33,310 bases of DNA, from contig CAUAWV010000025.1 of the NCBI GenBank assembly GCA_958433005.1, positions 1-33,310 on the forward strand, in the 5' to 3' direction. Below the pieces are notes generated by a model, which was given only the letters and a program-made list of their open reading frames with translations, was not told the DNA's origin and searched no databases. This document shows positions 1 through 7,685 of this stretch, in pieces. Position 1 is the first letter of the stretch. Each line of letters opens with the position of its first letter. The translations under genes and the position numbers were made by a program. The stretch comes from an uncultured Collinsella sp. (GTDB lineage Bacteria; Actinomycetota; Coriobacteriia; Coriobacteriales; Coriobacteriaceae).

Positions 1-16
1 CGGCCTCCCTTTTTTT
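1..16 (+). terminator. 3' half of a terminator of the upstream gene
   Basis: The window opens with a GC-rich stretch (CGGCCTCCC) followed directly by seven T residues at 10-16. This looks like the descending arm and U-tract of a Rho-independent terminator whose other arm lies outside the window. The identification is inference because only half of the hairpin can be seen. Confidence 0.35.
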
Positions 17-84
17 GCGTTTGATGGAGAGCCGTAATACAAGCACTCGCCTTCGTTTGGCTTGTCTTACTGTTTGGCTGTATT

Positions 85-115
85 TTGAGTCCTTCTTTTG
101 TATTTGCGCGATAAT
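85..115 (+). promoter_or_regulatory. candidate promoter of coaE
   Basis: A GATAAT hexamer at 110-115 matches five of six -10 positions. A TTGAGT at 85-90 matches four of six -35 positions, with a long 19-base spacer. The predicted transcription start lies about 20 bases before the coaE start codon. An alternative pair, TTGGCT at 57-62 and TATTTT at 81-86, has an 18-base spacer. Confidence 0.3.
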
Positions 116-143
116 AACTCCCATTGGCGTTAGAGAGGACTTG

Positions 144-785
144 ATGTTTACCGTTTTTGTCTTGGGCAATATTGCTTCGGGTAAGTCGACTGCCTGCCGC
201 TATCTCGAATCTCATGGCGCCATGCTTATCGATCTGGACGAGCTTGCCAAATCGCTGTATGTGCCAGGCTCCGATATCGTCAATGCCCTCGCGGAAGAAT
301 TTGGCTGGGATATTTTGGACGAGGAGGGCGGCGTTCGCCGTAACATCCTCGCTTCTCGAGCTTTCGCTTCTCCTGATTCGGTCGCACGGCTCAATGACCT
401 TGTGCACCCCGTTCTCATTGAACAGCTTTCGCTTAGGATTCTCGATCCGGTTTGTTGTACGGTTTCGTCCCCCCGTTATCCCTTTGCGGTTGTCGAGGTT
501 TCTGCCCCGACTGGTTTTGAGGATGCTTTTGGCCTGGCTGATGAAATTCTGGTCATCAGCGCCCCTTTGGCAGTTCGTCGCGAGCGTGCCATTCATCGTG
601 GTATGGAGTCCTCTGATTTTGATGCTCGCTCTGCATGCCAACCTGATGAGGCTTCGCTTTGCAATCTCGCTACGACGGTAATCGATAATGCGGGAGGCGA
701 TAATTCGCTCTTTGAACAACTGGACGCATGGCTTGTGCGCCATGGCTTCGGGGATGTAACGGATAAGGAGGAGGCCGATGCCTAA
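144..785 (+). CDS. coaE: dephospho-CoA kinase (CoaE)
   Basis: The product (213 aa) is a cytosolic P-loop kinase expected to phosphorylate the 3'-hydroxyl of dephospho-CoA, the last step of coenzyme A synthesis. The Walker A motif GNIASGKST is at residues 8-16, close to the N-terminus as in the family, followed by the LIDLDELAK segment typical of CoaE. The length is near the usual 200-210 aa. I chose ATG at 144 because AGAGAGG lies 5 bases upstream and because this start puts the P-loop at the N-terminus. The open frame extends back to 15 but those residues match nothing in the family. The stop codon overlaps the start of the transglycosylase gene by 8 bases, which suggests translational coupling. 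Confidence 0.9.
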   Translation: MFTVFVLGNIASGKSTACRYLESHGAMLIDLDELAKSLYVPGSDIVNALAEEFGWDILDEEGGVRRNILASRAFASPDSVARLNDLVHPVLIEQLSLRILDPVCCTVSSPRYPFAVVEVSAPTGFEDAFGLADEILVISAPLAVRRERAIHRGMESSDFDARSACQPDEASLCNLATTVIDNAGGDNSLFEQLDAWLVRHGFGDVTDKEEADA

Positions 786-1359
786 GACACGTTTCTTTAC
801 GTGGTATCGCGTTGCGCCACTTGCCGTTGTGCTCGTCTTCGGCTTTATTTCGCTCGTCTACTCGTATGCTCCTGCCGCCTTCTTTAAGCCTTTGTATCCA
901 ATTGACTACGAGGCGTATGTAAAGCAATCGAGCATTTCGCACAATCTTGATCCATATCTGGTGTGTGCTGTCATAAAGTCGGAATCGAATTGGGATCCCG
1001 AGGCTGAGTCGAATCAAGGCGCTCGGGGATTGATGCAGCTGATGCCCGAGACTGCCCAGGATATGATTGCCAAGGGTCTTGTCGATGGTAGCGAGTATTC
1101 CGCCGACAACCTTAACGATCCCGCTACGAACATCGAGTTTGGCTGTGCGTATCTTTCGTATCTTCTAACGTATTTTAACGGGTCGACTGACAGCGCCATT
1201 GCCGCCTATAACGCCGGCATGGGCAATGTCGACGGATGGGCGCAGCAGAGCACGTCGCTTCATAATGCAATCACCTTTCCCGAGACGCAGGCGTATCTGA
1301 TTCGTGTCAATAATGCCTGGGTTCGCTACAAGACCCTCTATCCCGATCGGTTCGTATAG
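778..1359 (+). CDS. membrane-anchored lytic transglycosylase (SLT domain)
   Basis: The product (193 aa) has one hydrophobic segment at about residues 12-30, which would anchor it in the membrane, and then a Slt-type lysozyme-like domain that cleaves peptidoglycan with formation of anhydro-muropeptides. The family motifs are visible in order: the catalytic Glu69 in the KSESN motif, GARGLMQLMPETA at about 81-93, the NIEFGCAYL segment, and AIAAYNAG near the C-terminal third. The start ATG lies within the end of coaE and is preceded by AAGGAGGAGG. The coaE-slt pairing is an operon by overlap and not an obvious functional unit. The enzyme class is secure from the motifs, but the cellular role (growth, division or recycling) cannot be read from the sequence. 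Confidence 0.9.
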   Translation: MPKTRFFTWYRVAPLAVVLVFGFISLVYSYAPAAFFKPLYPIDYEAYVKQSSISHNLDPYLVCAVIKSESNWDPEAESNQGARGLMQLMPETAQDMIAKGLVDGSEYSADNLNDPATNIEFGCAYLSYLLTYFNGSTDSAIAAYNAGMGNVDGWAQQSTSLHNAITFPETQAYLIRVNNAWVRYKTLYPDRFV

Positions 1360-1410
1360 GACTATGCCTGCCGCCTGCGTATACTGCAGATATATGAGTT
1401 AGGAGTATCC

Positions 1411-3651
1411 ATGGCGGAATTTGAAGTTGAGCGTGTTGGAGGAGAGCTCAAACGTTTTGGCGTTGAGGGCTCTGAGGTGCCGTTTGAGGTCGTGTCTCCA
1501 TACGAGCCCGCTGGTTCCCAGCCTAAGGCCATTGAGTCGCTTGTGCAGGGTGTGAGGGACGGAGATCGCTATCAGGTTTTGCTGGGCGTGACTGGTTCGG
1601 GCAAGACCTTCACGATGGCTAAGACTATTGAGGCCCTGGGGAAGCCGACGCTGGTCATGGCTCCCAATAAAACGCTCGCCGCTCAGCTTGCGAGCGAGCT
1701 CAAAGAGTTCTTTCCCAACAACGCTGTGGTCTACTTTGTCTCGTACTACGACTACTATCAGCCCGAGGCGTATGTGCCGCAAAGCGATACATATATCGAG
1801 AAAGACTCCTCGATTAACGAAGAGGTCGAGATGCTGCGCCATCAGGCGACCGCGTCACTGCTCTCTCGACGCGATGTGATCGTTGTCGCATCGGTCTCGT
1901 GTATCTATGGCATTGGCTCTCCTGAGGACTATGCGGGTCTGGCTCCAAACGTCGACAAGAAGGTGCCGCTCGAGCGCGATGACTTTATCCATGCACTTAT
2001 CGACATTCAATATGATCGCAATGACTATGACCTGGCGCGCGGCACGTTCCGCGTGCGCGGCGATGTTGTCGACGTGTATCCGCCTTATGCCGAGCATCCG
2101 TTGCGGTTTGAGTTCTTTGGCGACGAGGTCGAGCTGATTGCCGAGATCGATGAGGTTACCGGTGAGATGCTTCGTGAGTACGAGGCCATCCCCGTATGGC
2201 CGGCATCGCACTACGTGACCGAGAAGCCGAAGGTCAAGGCGGCTCTGAAATCGATCAGCGAAGAGTGCGAGAAGCGCGTGGCGGAGCTCAAGGCGACTGA
2301 TAAGTTGCTCGAGGCGCAGCGTCTGCAGCAGCGCACCGATTATGATCTTGAGATGCTCGAGACGATGGGTTTTTGCAACGGCATCGAGAACTACTCGCGT
2401 CATTTGGACGGTCGCAAGCCGGGTGAGCCGCCGTTTACCCTAATCGATTACTTTCCCAAGGATATGCTCTGCATCATCGATGAGAGCCATGTGACGGTGC
2501 CGCAGATTCGCGGCATGCACGAAGGTGACCGCTCGCGTAAGGTGACGCTGGTGGAGCATGGTTTTCGCCTTCCTTCGGCACTCGATAACCGCCCGCTTCG
2601 TTTCGATGAGTTTGAGGCAAGGATACCCCAGTTTATCTATGTTTCGGCCACACCGGGCGACTACGAGCTGCGGGTGAGCCAAAACGACGTTGAGCAGATT
2701 ATTCGTCCAACCGGTCTGCTCGACCCCAAGATCGATGTGCGTCCGGTTCGTGGGCAGATTGACGATCTTGAGGACGAGATTCGCGAGCGCGTTGCCCGCA
2801 AGGAGCGCGTGCTGGTGACCACGCTCACCAAGCGCATGGCCGAGGACCTGACCGACCATCTGCTTGATGCCGGCATTAAGGTCAATTACATGCACTCCGA
2901 TACAGCGACGATGGACCGTGTCGAGATCCTGCGAACGCTGCGCGAGGGCAAGATCGATGTTCTCGTTGGCATCAACCTGCTTCGCGAGGGCCTAGACCTT
3001 CCCGAGGTCTCACTGGTGGCAATTCTCGATGCCGATAAGGAAGGCTTCTTGCGCAACCGCCGTTCGCTGATTCAGACGATTGGCCGCGCGGCCCGTAACG
3101 CCGATGGCGAAGTCATCATGTATGCGGACGTTGTGACCGATTCGATGAAAGAGGCCATCGAGGAGACGCAGCGCCGTCGCGAGATTCAGATGGCATATAA
3201 CGAAGAGCATGGCATTGTGCCCAAGACGGTGCGCAAGGCCATCAACGACATCTCAAGTTTTATTGCCGAGGCCGAAAAAACCGTGGGTTCCAAGGGGCGC
3301 TCGAAGGGCGACTCTCTTGGACATGGCGCATTCTATACGCCCGATGAGTCGGGCGAGGGTGGCGTGCCGGAAACGGTGGCGCCCGAGCAGACACTTGCGG
3401 AGCAGTTGGAAGAACTGCCGCATGACGAGCTTGTGCGGATCGTCGAAACCATGGAAGAGGATATGCGTAACGCTTCTGCTGCCATGGACTTTGAGGAGGC
3501 GGCGCGCCTGCGCGATGCCGTCGTTCAGATTCGAGCGATGCTCGAGGGTGCGTCTGAGGACGAGACGATCGAGCGCTTACGTTCGCAGGCCCGCAAGGGT
3601 TCCACGTTCGCATCGGGCAGAAAACGCCAGGGTGCACGGTTTAAGAAATAG
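1411..3651 (+). CDS. uvrB: excinuclease ABC subunit B (UvrB)
   Basis: UvrB (746 aa) is the damage-verifying helicase-like subunit of nucleotide excision repair. It receives damaged DNA from UvrA and recruits UvrC. Walker A GVTGSGKT is at residues 59-66, the aromatic beta-hairpin that is inserted between the DNA strands starts at about Tyr112 (YYDYYQPEAY), and the Walker B DESH motif is at 357-360. Helicase motifs VSATPG and QTIGRAARN follow. A C-terminal UVR domain for UvrC binding occupies about 674-710. The protein is about 70 residues longer than E. coli UvrB, mainly through a Gly/Ser/Glu-rich linker before the UVR domain and a basic tail. AGGAGT at 1401-1406 supports the ATG at 1411. No LexA-like site was seen upstream. 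Confidence 0.97.
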   Translation: MAEFEVERVGGELKRFGVEGSEVPFEVVSPYEPAGSQPKAIESLVQGVRDGDRYQVLLGVTGSGKTFTMAKTIEALGKPTLVMAPNKTLAAQLASELKEFFPNNAVVYFVSYYDYYQPEAYVPQSDTYIEKDSSINEEVEMLRHQATASLLSRRDVIVVASVSCIYGIGSPEDYAGLAPNVDKKVPLERDDFIHALIDIQYDRNDYDLARGTFRVRGDVVDVYPPYAEHPLRFEFFGDEVELIAEIDEVTGEMLREYEAIPVWPASHYVTEKPKVKAALKSISEECEKRVAELKATDKLLEAQRLQQRTDYDLEMLETMGFCNGIENYSRHLDGRKPGEPPFTLIDYFPKDMLCIIDESHVTVPQIRGMHEGDRSRKVTLVEHGFRLPSALDNRPLRFDEFEARIPQFIYVSATPGDYELRVSQNDVEQIIRPTGLLDPKIDVRPVRGQIDDLEDEIRERVARKERVLVTTLTKRMAEDLTDHLLDAGIKVNYMHSDTATMDRVEILRTLREGKIDVLVGINLLREGLDLPEVSLVAILDADKEGFLRNRRSLIQTIGRAARNADGEVIMYADVVTDSMKEAIEETQRRREIQMAYNEEHGIVPKTVRKAINDISSFIAEAEKTVGSKGRSKGDSLGHGAFYTPDESGEGGVPETVAPEQTLAEQLEELPHDELVRIVETMEEDMRNASAAMDFEEAARLRDAVVQIRAMLEGASEDETIERLRSQARKGSTFASGRKRQGARFKK

Positions 3652-3655
3652 TGAA

Positions 3656-3697
3656 CAGGCCCCGAGTTCCCTGTGGAGCTTGGGGCCTGTGTCTTTT
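3656..3697 (+). terminator. Rho-independent terminator after uvrB
   Basis: A 15-base-pair stem (arms 3656-3670 and 3675-3689, two G-U wobbles) with a CTGT loop is followed by TGTCTTTT. It begins 4 bases after the uvrB stop. It also lies between convergent genes, so it may work in both directions. Confidence 0.85.
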
Positions 3698-3716
3698 GCG
3701 CGCTGGAATTCGTGCG

Positions 3717-5357
3717 TTAGAGGTCTGCGATCAGGGCTTCGGCACAACGGATGCCGTCGGTGGCCGCGCTCATGATGCCGCCGGCATATCCAGCTCCCTC
3801 ACCACAAGGATAGAGGCCCGGGGTCGACACGGCATGGCACGTTCGGTCTCGGGTGACAGTGACCGGTGAGCTCGAACGAGTCTCCACGCCGGTAAGAACG
3901 GCGTCGGGGCGGTCGTAGCCGCGTAGCTTTTTTCCGAGTAGGGGAAGTCCCAGGCGGAGCGACTCGACGATATGCTGCGGCAGGGCTTCGTCAATTGCCG
4001 TCCAGGTCACACCGAGCGGATAGGTGGGCTTTACCTTTCCGGGCGCCTTGCTGGCACGTCCTGCGAGGAAATCTCCGACGAGCTGTGCCGGTGCGTTCCA
4101 GTTGGAACCGCCCAGGCGATAGGCGGCCGCCTCGCAGGCACGCTGGAGCTCGATGCCGGCGAGTGGGTCATCGTTGGGAAGGTCCTCGGGTGTGACGTTA
4201 ACGAGCAGGGCGGCATTTGCGTTGCGTCCGCCGCGGGCATTGAGACTGGCGCCGTTGACGCACAGGTGGCCCTGCTCGGAAGAGGCGGCGACAACCTGCC
4301 CGCCGGGGCACATGCAAAACGAGAACACGCTGCGGCCGTTGGGAAGATGGGCGACGAGCTTGTAAGGGGCTGCTCCGAGGGCAGGATGTCCCGCCGAGGC
4401 TCCGTATTGGACTCGGTCGATGTCGCGCTGCGGATGCTCGATGCGAACGCCCATGGCAAAGGTCTTTTGTGCGAGGGCCACGTTGTGGCCCTTAAGGAGC
4501 TCAAAAATATCGCGAGCAGAATGCCCGCAGGCGAGGATGAGGTGATTTGTCTCGATTGGCTCGCAAGCGGCGTCTTGGGACGATTGGACATCAATACCGG
4601 TGATGGCGCCAGACGCGTCGATGCGAATGTCGACGAGCTTCGTTCGATAACGGACGACACCTCCGAGCTGCTCGATGCGCTGGGATATAGCGGTGACAAC
4701 CGTGGGAAGGATGTCGGAGCCAATGTGCGGCTTGGCATCCCATAGAATATCGCGGGGCGCGCCCGCCTCGACGAAGGTTTCGAGGATAAGGCGATGGGCG
4801 GGATTTTTGGTTCCCGTATTGAGTTTGCCGTCCGAGAAGGTTCCCGCGCCGCCCAGGCCAAACTGGATATTGCTCTCGGGGTCGAGGATGCGCTCCTTTA
4901 GAAAGAGGTCGATCGCCTGCGAGCGGCGAAATGCCGGGTCGCCGCGCTCGATGAGCAAGGGCTTAAGACCTGCTTCGGCGAGCGTAAGCGCAGCGAAAAG
5001 GCCGGCGCATCCGGCACCGACAACGACAGGGCGTTCTTGAGGTGCGTCGGAGGCGGGGGAGGGGAATGAAGGCTCATCGTCTTCTATCGCGCGTACGCGC
5101 GAGCGGTCACGCTCGGCAACGCTGTCGACCGCTTCTCGCTCGAGGTGGGGACTAGTCAGCTCAACACGAAAGCTCAGGATAAAATGGACGTCTCGTTTTT
5201 TGCGAGCGTCGATTGACTTGCGGTGGAGCTCGATGGACTTGATCTCGGAGTCCTTGCAACGTAGGACGCGCTTGGCGACTCGCTTGCCAACAATGAGACA
5301 GGCATTTTCATCGTCGGCTTCATCGAGCGACGCGTTGACTTGGGTGATTTCGATCAT
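3717..5357 (-). CDS. FAD-dependent dehydrogenase of the COG2509 type
   Basis: The product (546 aa) is a predicted cytosolic flavoprotein of unknown substrate. An N-terminal segment of about 90 residues includes the KSIDARKK signature, which in this family precedes the nucleotide-binding fold. The FAD Rossmann motif GAGCAG is at 114-119, and the C-terminal FAD contact region contains CGEGAGYAGGIMSAATDG. I chose the start at 5357 because TAAGGAG lies 6 bases upstream on the minus strand. A longer frame up to 5480 would run through the preceding terminator hairpin. It lies downstream of another flavoprotein gene but is separated from it by that hairpin. The family is clear, but no reaction can be assigned. 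Confidence 0.85.
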   Translation of the reverse strand: MIEITQVNASLDEADDENACLIVGKRVAKRVLRCKDSEIKSIELHRKSIDARKKRDVHFILSFRVELTSPHLEREAVDSVAERDRSRVRAIEDDEPSFPSPASDAPQERPVVVGAGCAGLFAALTLAEAGLKPLLIERGDPAFRRSQAIDLFLKERILDPESNIQFGLGGAGTFSDGKLNTGTKNPAHRLILETFVEAGAPRDILWDAKPHIGSDILPTVVTAISQRIEQLGGVVRYRTKLVDIRIDASGAITGIDVQSSQDAACEPIETNHLILACGHSARDIFELLKGHNVALAQKTFAMGVRIEHPQRDIDRVQYGASAGHPALGAAPYKLVAHLPNGRSVFSFCMCPGGQVVAASSEQGHLCVNGASLNARGGRNANAALLVNVTPEDLPNDDPLAGIELQRACEAAAYRLGGSNWNAPAQLVGDFLAGRASKAPGKVKPTYPLGVTWTAIDEALPQHIVESLRLGLPLLGKKLRGYDRPDAVLTGVETRSSSPVTVTRDRTCHAVSTPGLYPCGEGAGYAGGIMSAATDGIRCAEALIADL

Positions 5358-5375
5358 CGAGGTCTCCTTAGAGGC

Positions 5376-5407
5376 AAGAAAGAGGCCGTCCGGTATCCCA
5401 GACGGCC
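5376..5407 (-). terminator. terminator after the YhiN-like flavoprotein gene
   Basis: On the minus strand a 10-base-pair stem (outer arms GGCCGTC and GACGGCC, 5384-5407) with a GATA loop is followed by TCTTTCTT. It lies between two codirectional flavoprotein genes and only 9 bases before the Shine-Dalgarno sequence of the second. It may therefore end or attenuate read-through. Confidence 0.7.
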
Positions 5408-5437
5408 CGAATGCGTTTTTGATTATAGACTGCGCGG

Positions 5438-6709
5438 CTACAGGCTGCTTGCAGCGCGAATGCCCGAGATCCAGGCCCACGCAAGGTTAAAGCCTCCGCA
5501 ATCGGCGTCGATGTCGAGCGCTTCACCGCAGACGTAAAGCGGGGCGTCGACAACGCTGCGCGCGCGTAGGCTGGGTGTTGAGATGCTCTCGACAGATACG
5601 CCACCACGCGTGACCTGCGCTGAGCGCTCCTCGGCTGTTCCCTTGACGAGCAACTTAAAGTGCTTGAGGATCGAGACCAGGTGGATGACATCGTTGGAGC
5701 CTGGATGGCACTGCTCGAACGCTGTGCAGACGACGCGGGAGAGTTGCGGGGCGAGCATGCCGTCGAGCCAACGGGGATCGCGGGGTGAAAAGCCGCCGAG
5801 CAACTCAACTCGCTGGTTGAGCATATCGAGCAACTCGTCTTTGGAGAGGTCGGGGAAAACGTCGAGCAGAATCGTGTCGCCGCACTGGACGCGACGGGAG
5901 AGGTTAAAGGCGGCAACGCCCGAGATGCCAAAGGTTCGGAAGAGCACTTCGCCGTCTTCGCGCCAGAGCCCCTCGTGATTGCGGGTGAGCGTCAAACGGG
6001 CGCGGACGCGCAGGCCATCCAGTGTCTTGAGCGCAGTCCGGTCGCCGAAGACCGATGCCGACACAGGGCAGAGGACGGGGTGCTGCGGGGTGAGGGAAAG
6101 ATCGAACGTCTTTGCGATGTCGGCAGGGTTGCCGCCCGTAGCGATAATTACGGCCTTTGCCTGCAGTGTCTCGTTCTTGCGAGGGGTGTCGGCGAGCGCC
6201 TTCCGAAGCGAGCGGAGTTCCGATTTTCGGTCATCGTGCTTTTTTGCCTTGAGTGCTCGCGCGGGACGGTCTATTTGGAGTGCCCAGCCCTCGGGAGCTT
6301 TGAATGCCGAGGCAACGTTTGCTCCGCAGATCAAGGTGATACCCAGGCGATTGCAAGCGTTGAGAAGCGCATCGCGCACCGATTCGGCACGAAGGGAGCG
6401 CGGATACAGCCGGCCCTCCTCGGAGGCCGTCATGATGCCCAGCGAGGAGAAGAAACCCATAAGCTCTTGTTCGGGCTGGAGGCCCATGACGGATTCGACG
6501 AATGCGGGGTGGTTATACCGCTGAGGATCAATCGATTCGTTGGAGAGGTTGCAGCGGCCATTACCGGTCGCAAGGAGCTTGAGGCCGCAGGCGACATCGC
6601 GCTCAACGATGCAGACGCTTTTGCCAGCGCGTGCGGCCGTAATGGCGGCGGCGAGGCCTGAAGCCCCGCCGCCGATTACCAAGACGTCATAGATGGCGCT
6701 CGCGTTCAC
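5438..6709 (-). CDS. HI0933/YhiN-type FAD-binding flavoprotein
   Basis: The product (423 aa) belongs to the HI0933 (BaiN/YhiN) flavoprotein family, whose members bind FAD and are often annotated as aminoacetone oxidase family proteins. The dinucleotide motif GGGASGLAAA is at residues 13-22, followed by the family segment KLLATGNGRCNLSN. A conserved ATGG sits in the middle, and the C-terminal FAD contact CGEALDIDADCGGFNLAWAW is present. The start codon is GTG at 6709, immediately after the TAA stop of mrp, so the two are likely cotranscribed and translationally coupled. An ATG start would remove part of the nucleotide-binding fold. The biological substrate is not evident. Confidence 0.88.
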   Translation of the reverse strand: MNASAIYDVLVIGGGASGLAAAITAARAGKSVCIVERDVACGLKLLATGNGRCNLSNESIDPQRYNHPAFVESVMGLQPEQELMGFFSSLGIMTASEEGRLYPRSLRAESVRDALLNACNRLGITLICGANVASAFKAPEGWALQIDRPARALKAKKHDDRKSELRSLRKALADTPRKNETLQAKAVIIATGGNPADIAKTFDLSLTPQHPVLCPVSASVFGDRTALKTLDGLRVRARLTLTRNHEGLWREDGEVLFRTFGISGVAAFNLSRRVQCGDTILLDVFPDLSKDELLDMLNQRVELLGGFSPRDPRWLDGMLAPQLSRVVCTAFEQCHPGSNDVIHLVSILKHFKLLVKGTAEERSAQVTRGGVSVESISTPSLRARSVVDAPLYVCGEALDIDADCGGFNLAWAWISGIRAASSL

Positions 6710-7540
6710 TTAGGCCTCGTCGGTCTCGTGCGGGGTAATAGCCTCGACGGCAGAGACTGCCTTGGGCAACATGCCATCGGGCAGCGCGGTCTCGACCTCG
6801 CCCTTATCGCAGGCCTCGGCGAGTACCGGATTAATGGGAAGCTGGCCCAAGATGTCGAGGTTATAGCGCTCTGCGACCTCGGGGAGCTTGCTCTTGCCAA
6901 AGACCTCGATCTTCTTGCCGCAGTCGGGGCACTCAATATAGCTCATGTTCTCGACAATGCCCAGAATGGGGACGTTCATCTTCTCGGCCATGTTGACCGC
7001 CTTGGCGACGATCATCGAGACCAGATCCTGCGGGCTCGTGACGATGACGATGCCGTCGACGGGCAGCGACTGGAAGACGGTGAGCGCGACGTCGCCTGTT
7101 CCCGGAGGCATGTCGACCAGCAGGTAGTCGATGGGGCCCCACGAGGTCTCGCTCCAGAACTGCCTAATGGCGCCTGCGATGACCGGACCGCGCCAAAGGA
7201 CGGGGTCGGTCTCGTTTTGGAGCAGCAGGTTGGAGCTCATGACCTTGACGCCGTGCTCGGAGATTTCGGGCAGCATAAGGTTGCCAAGGGCATGGACGTG
7301 GCGTCCGCTCATACCGAACATCTTGGGGATAGAGGGACCGGTGATGTCGGCATCGAGGACGCCGACCTTGTGGCCGTGACGGGCAAGCTCGGTGGCGATG
7401 GCGCCGGTGACAAACGACTTGCCGACACCGCCCTTGCCGGAAAGCACGGCGATGACGCGCTTGACCTCGGACAGCGTGTTCTCCTCAAATTGCGATGGCG
7501 ACGTTTGTCCGCCGGCGGCCTGTGCGTGTTCGCAACCCAT
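6710..7540 (-). CDS. mrp: Mrp/ApbC-type iron-sulfur cluster carrier ATPase
   Basis: The product (276 aa) is a MinD-like P-loop ATPase of the Mrp/NBP35 family, which carries or inserts Fe-S clusters in the cytosol. The deviant Walker A motif GKGGVGKS is at residues 35-42. The family segment VDMPPGTGD and the CxxC motif (Cys204, Cys207) that holds a bridging cluster in the dimer are present. The N-terminal MIP18/DUF59 domain of E. coli Mrp is absent, and the short N-terminal tail has one Cys (Cys3). I chose ATG at 7540 because AAAGGAG lies 6 bases upstream; the frame is open to 7597 but has no ribosome binding site there. It is directly followed by the YhiN-like flavoprotein gene. Confidence 0.92.
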   Translation of the reverse strand: MGCEHAQAAGGQTSPSQFEENTLSEVKRVIAVLSGKGGVGKSFVTGAIATELARHGHKVGVLDADITGPSIPKMFGMSGRHVHALGNLMLPEISEHGVKVMSSNLLLQNETDPVLWRGPVIAGAIRQFWSETSWGPIDYLLVDMPPGTGDVALTVFQSLPVDGIVIVTSPQDLVSMIVAKAVNMAEKMNVPILGIVENMSYIECPDCGKKIEVFGKSKLPEVAERYNLDILGQLPINPVLAEACDKGEVETALPDGMLPKAVSAVEAITPHETDEA

Positions 7541-7595
7541 GTATGACTCCTTTGTATATGCTGGGGCCGGGGCCCCGCGATGTGACACGAGCGTC

Positions 7596-7625
7596 ATTGT
7601 ACCCTCGTTTGCGAGCGGGAGTCAT
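7596..7625 (-). promoter_or_regulatory. candidate promoter of mrp
   Basis: On the minus strand ATGACT (7625-7620) and TACAAT (7601-7596, five of six -10 matches) are 18 bases apart. They lie about 55 bases before the mrp start. The leader between them and the gene contains a GC-rich short palindrome (GGGGCC and GGCCCC). Confidence 0.4.
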
Positions 7626-7685
7626 TTGCGATGCATTTGGGCCGAGCGCGCTTGCAATATGATGGGCCCAAGCGAATGGGCGGGC

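Noticed and set aside
3651..3869. A 72-codon frame starting at the uvrB stop
   Set aside because: It runs through the terminator and lies antisense to the end of the flavoprotein gene.
5358..5480. A 41-codon N-terminal extension of the COG2509-type flavoprotein
   Set aside because: It would translate the terminator hairpin and overlap the end of the upstream gene; a good ribosome binding site supports 5357.
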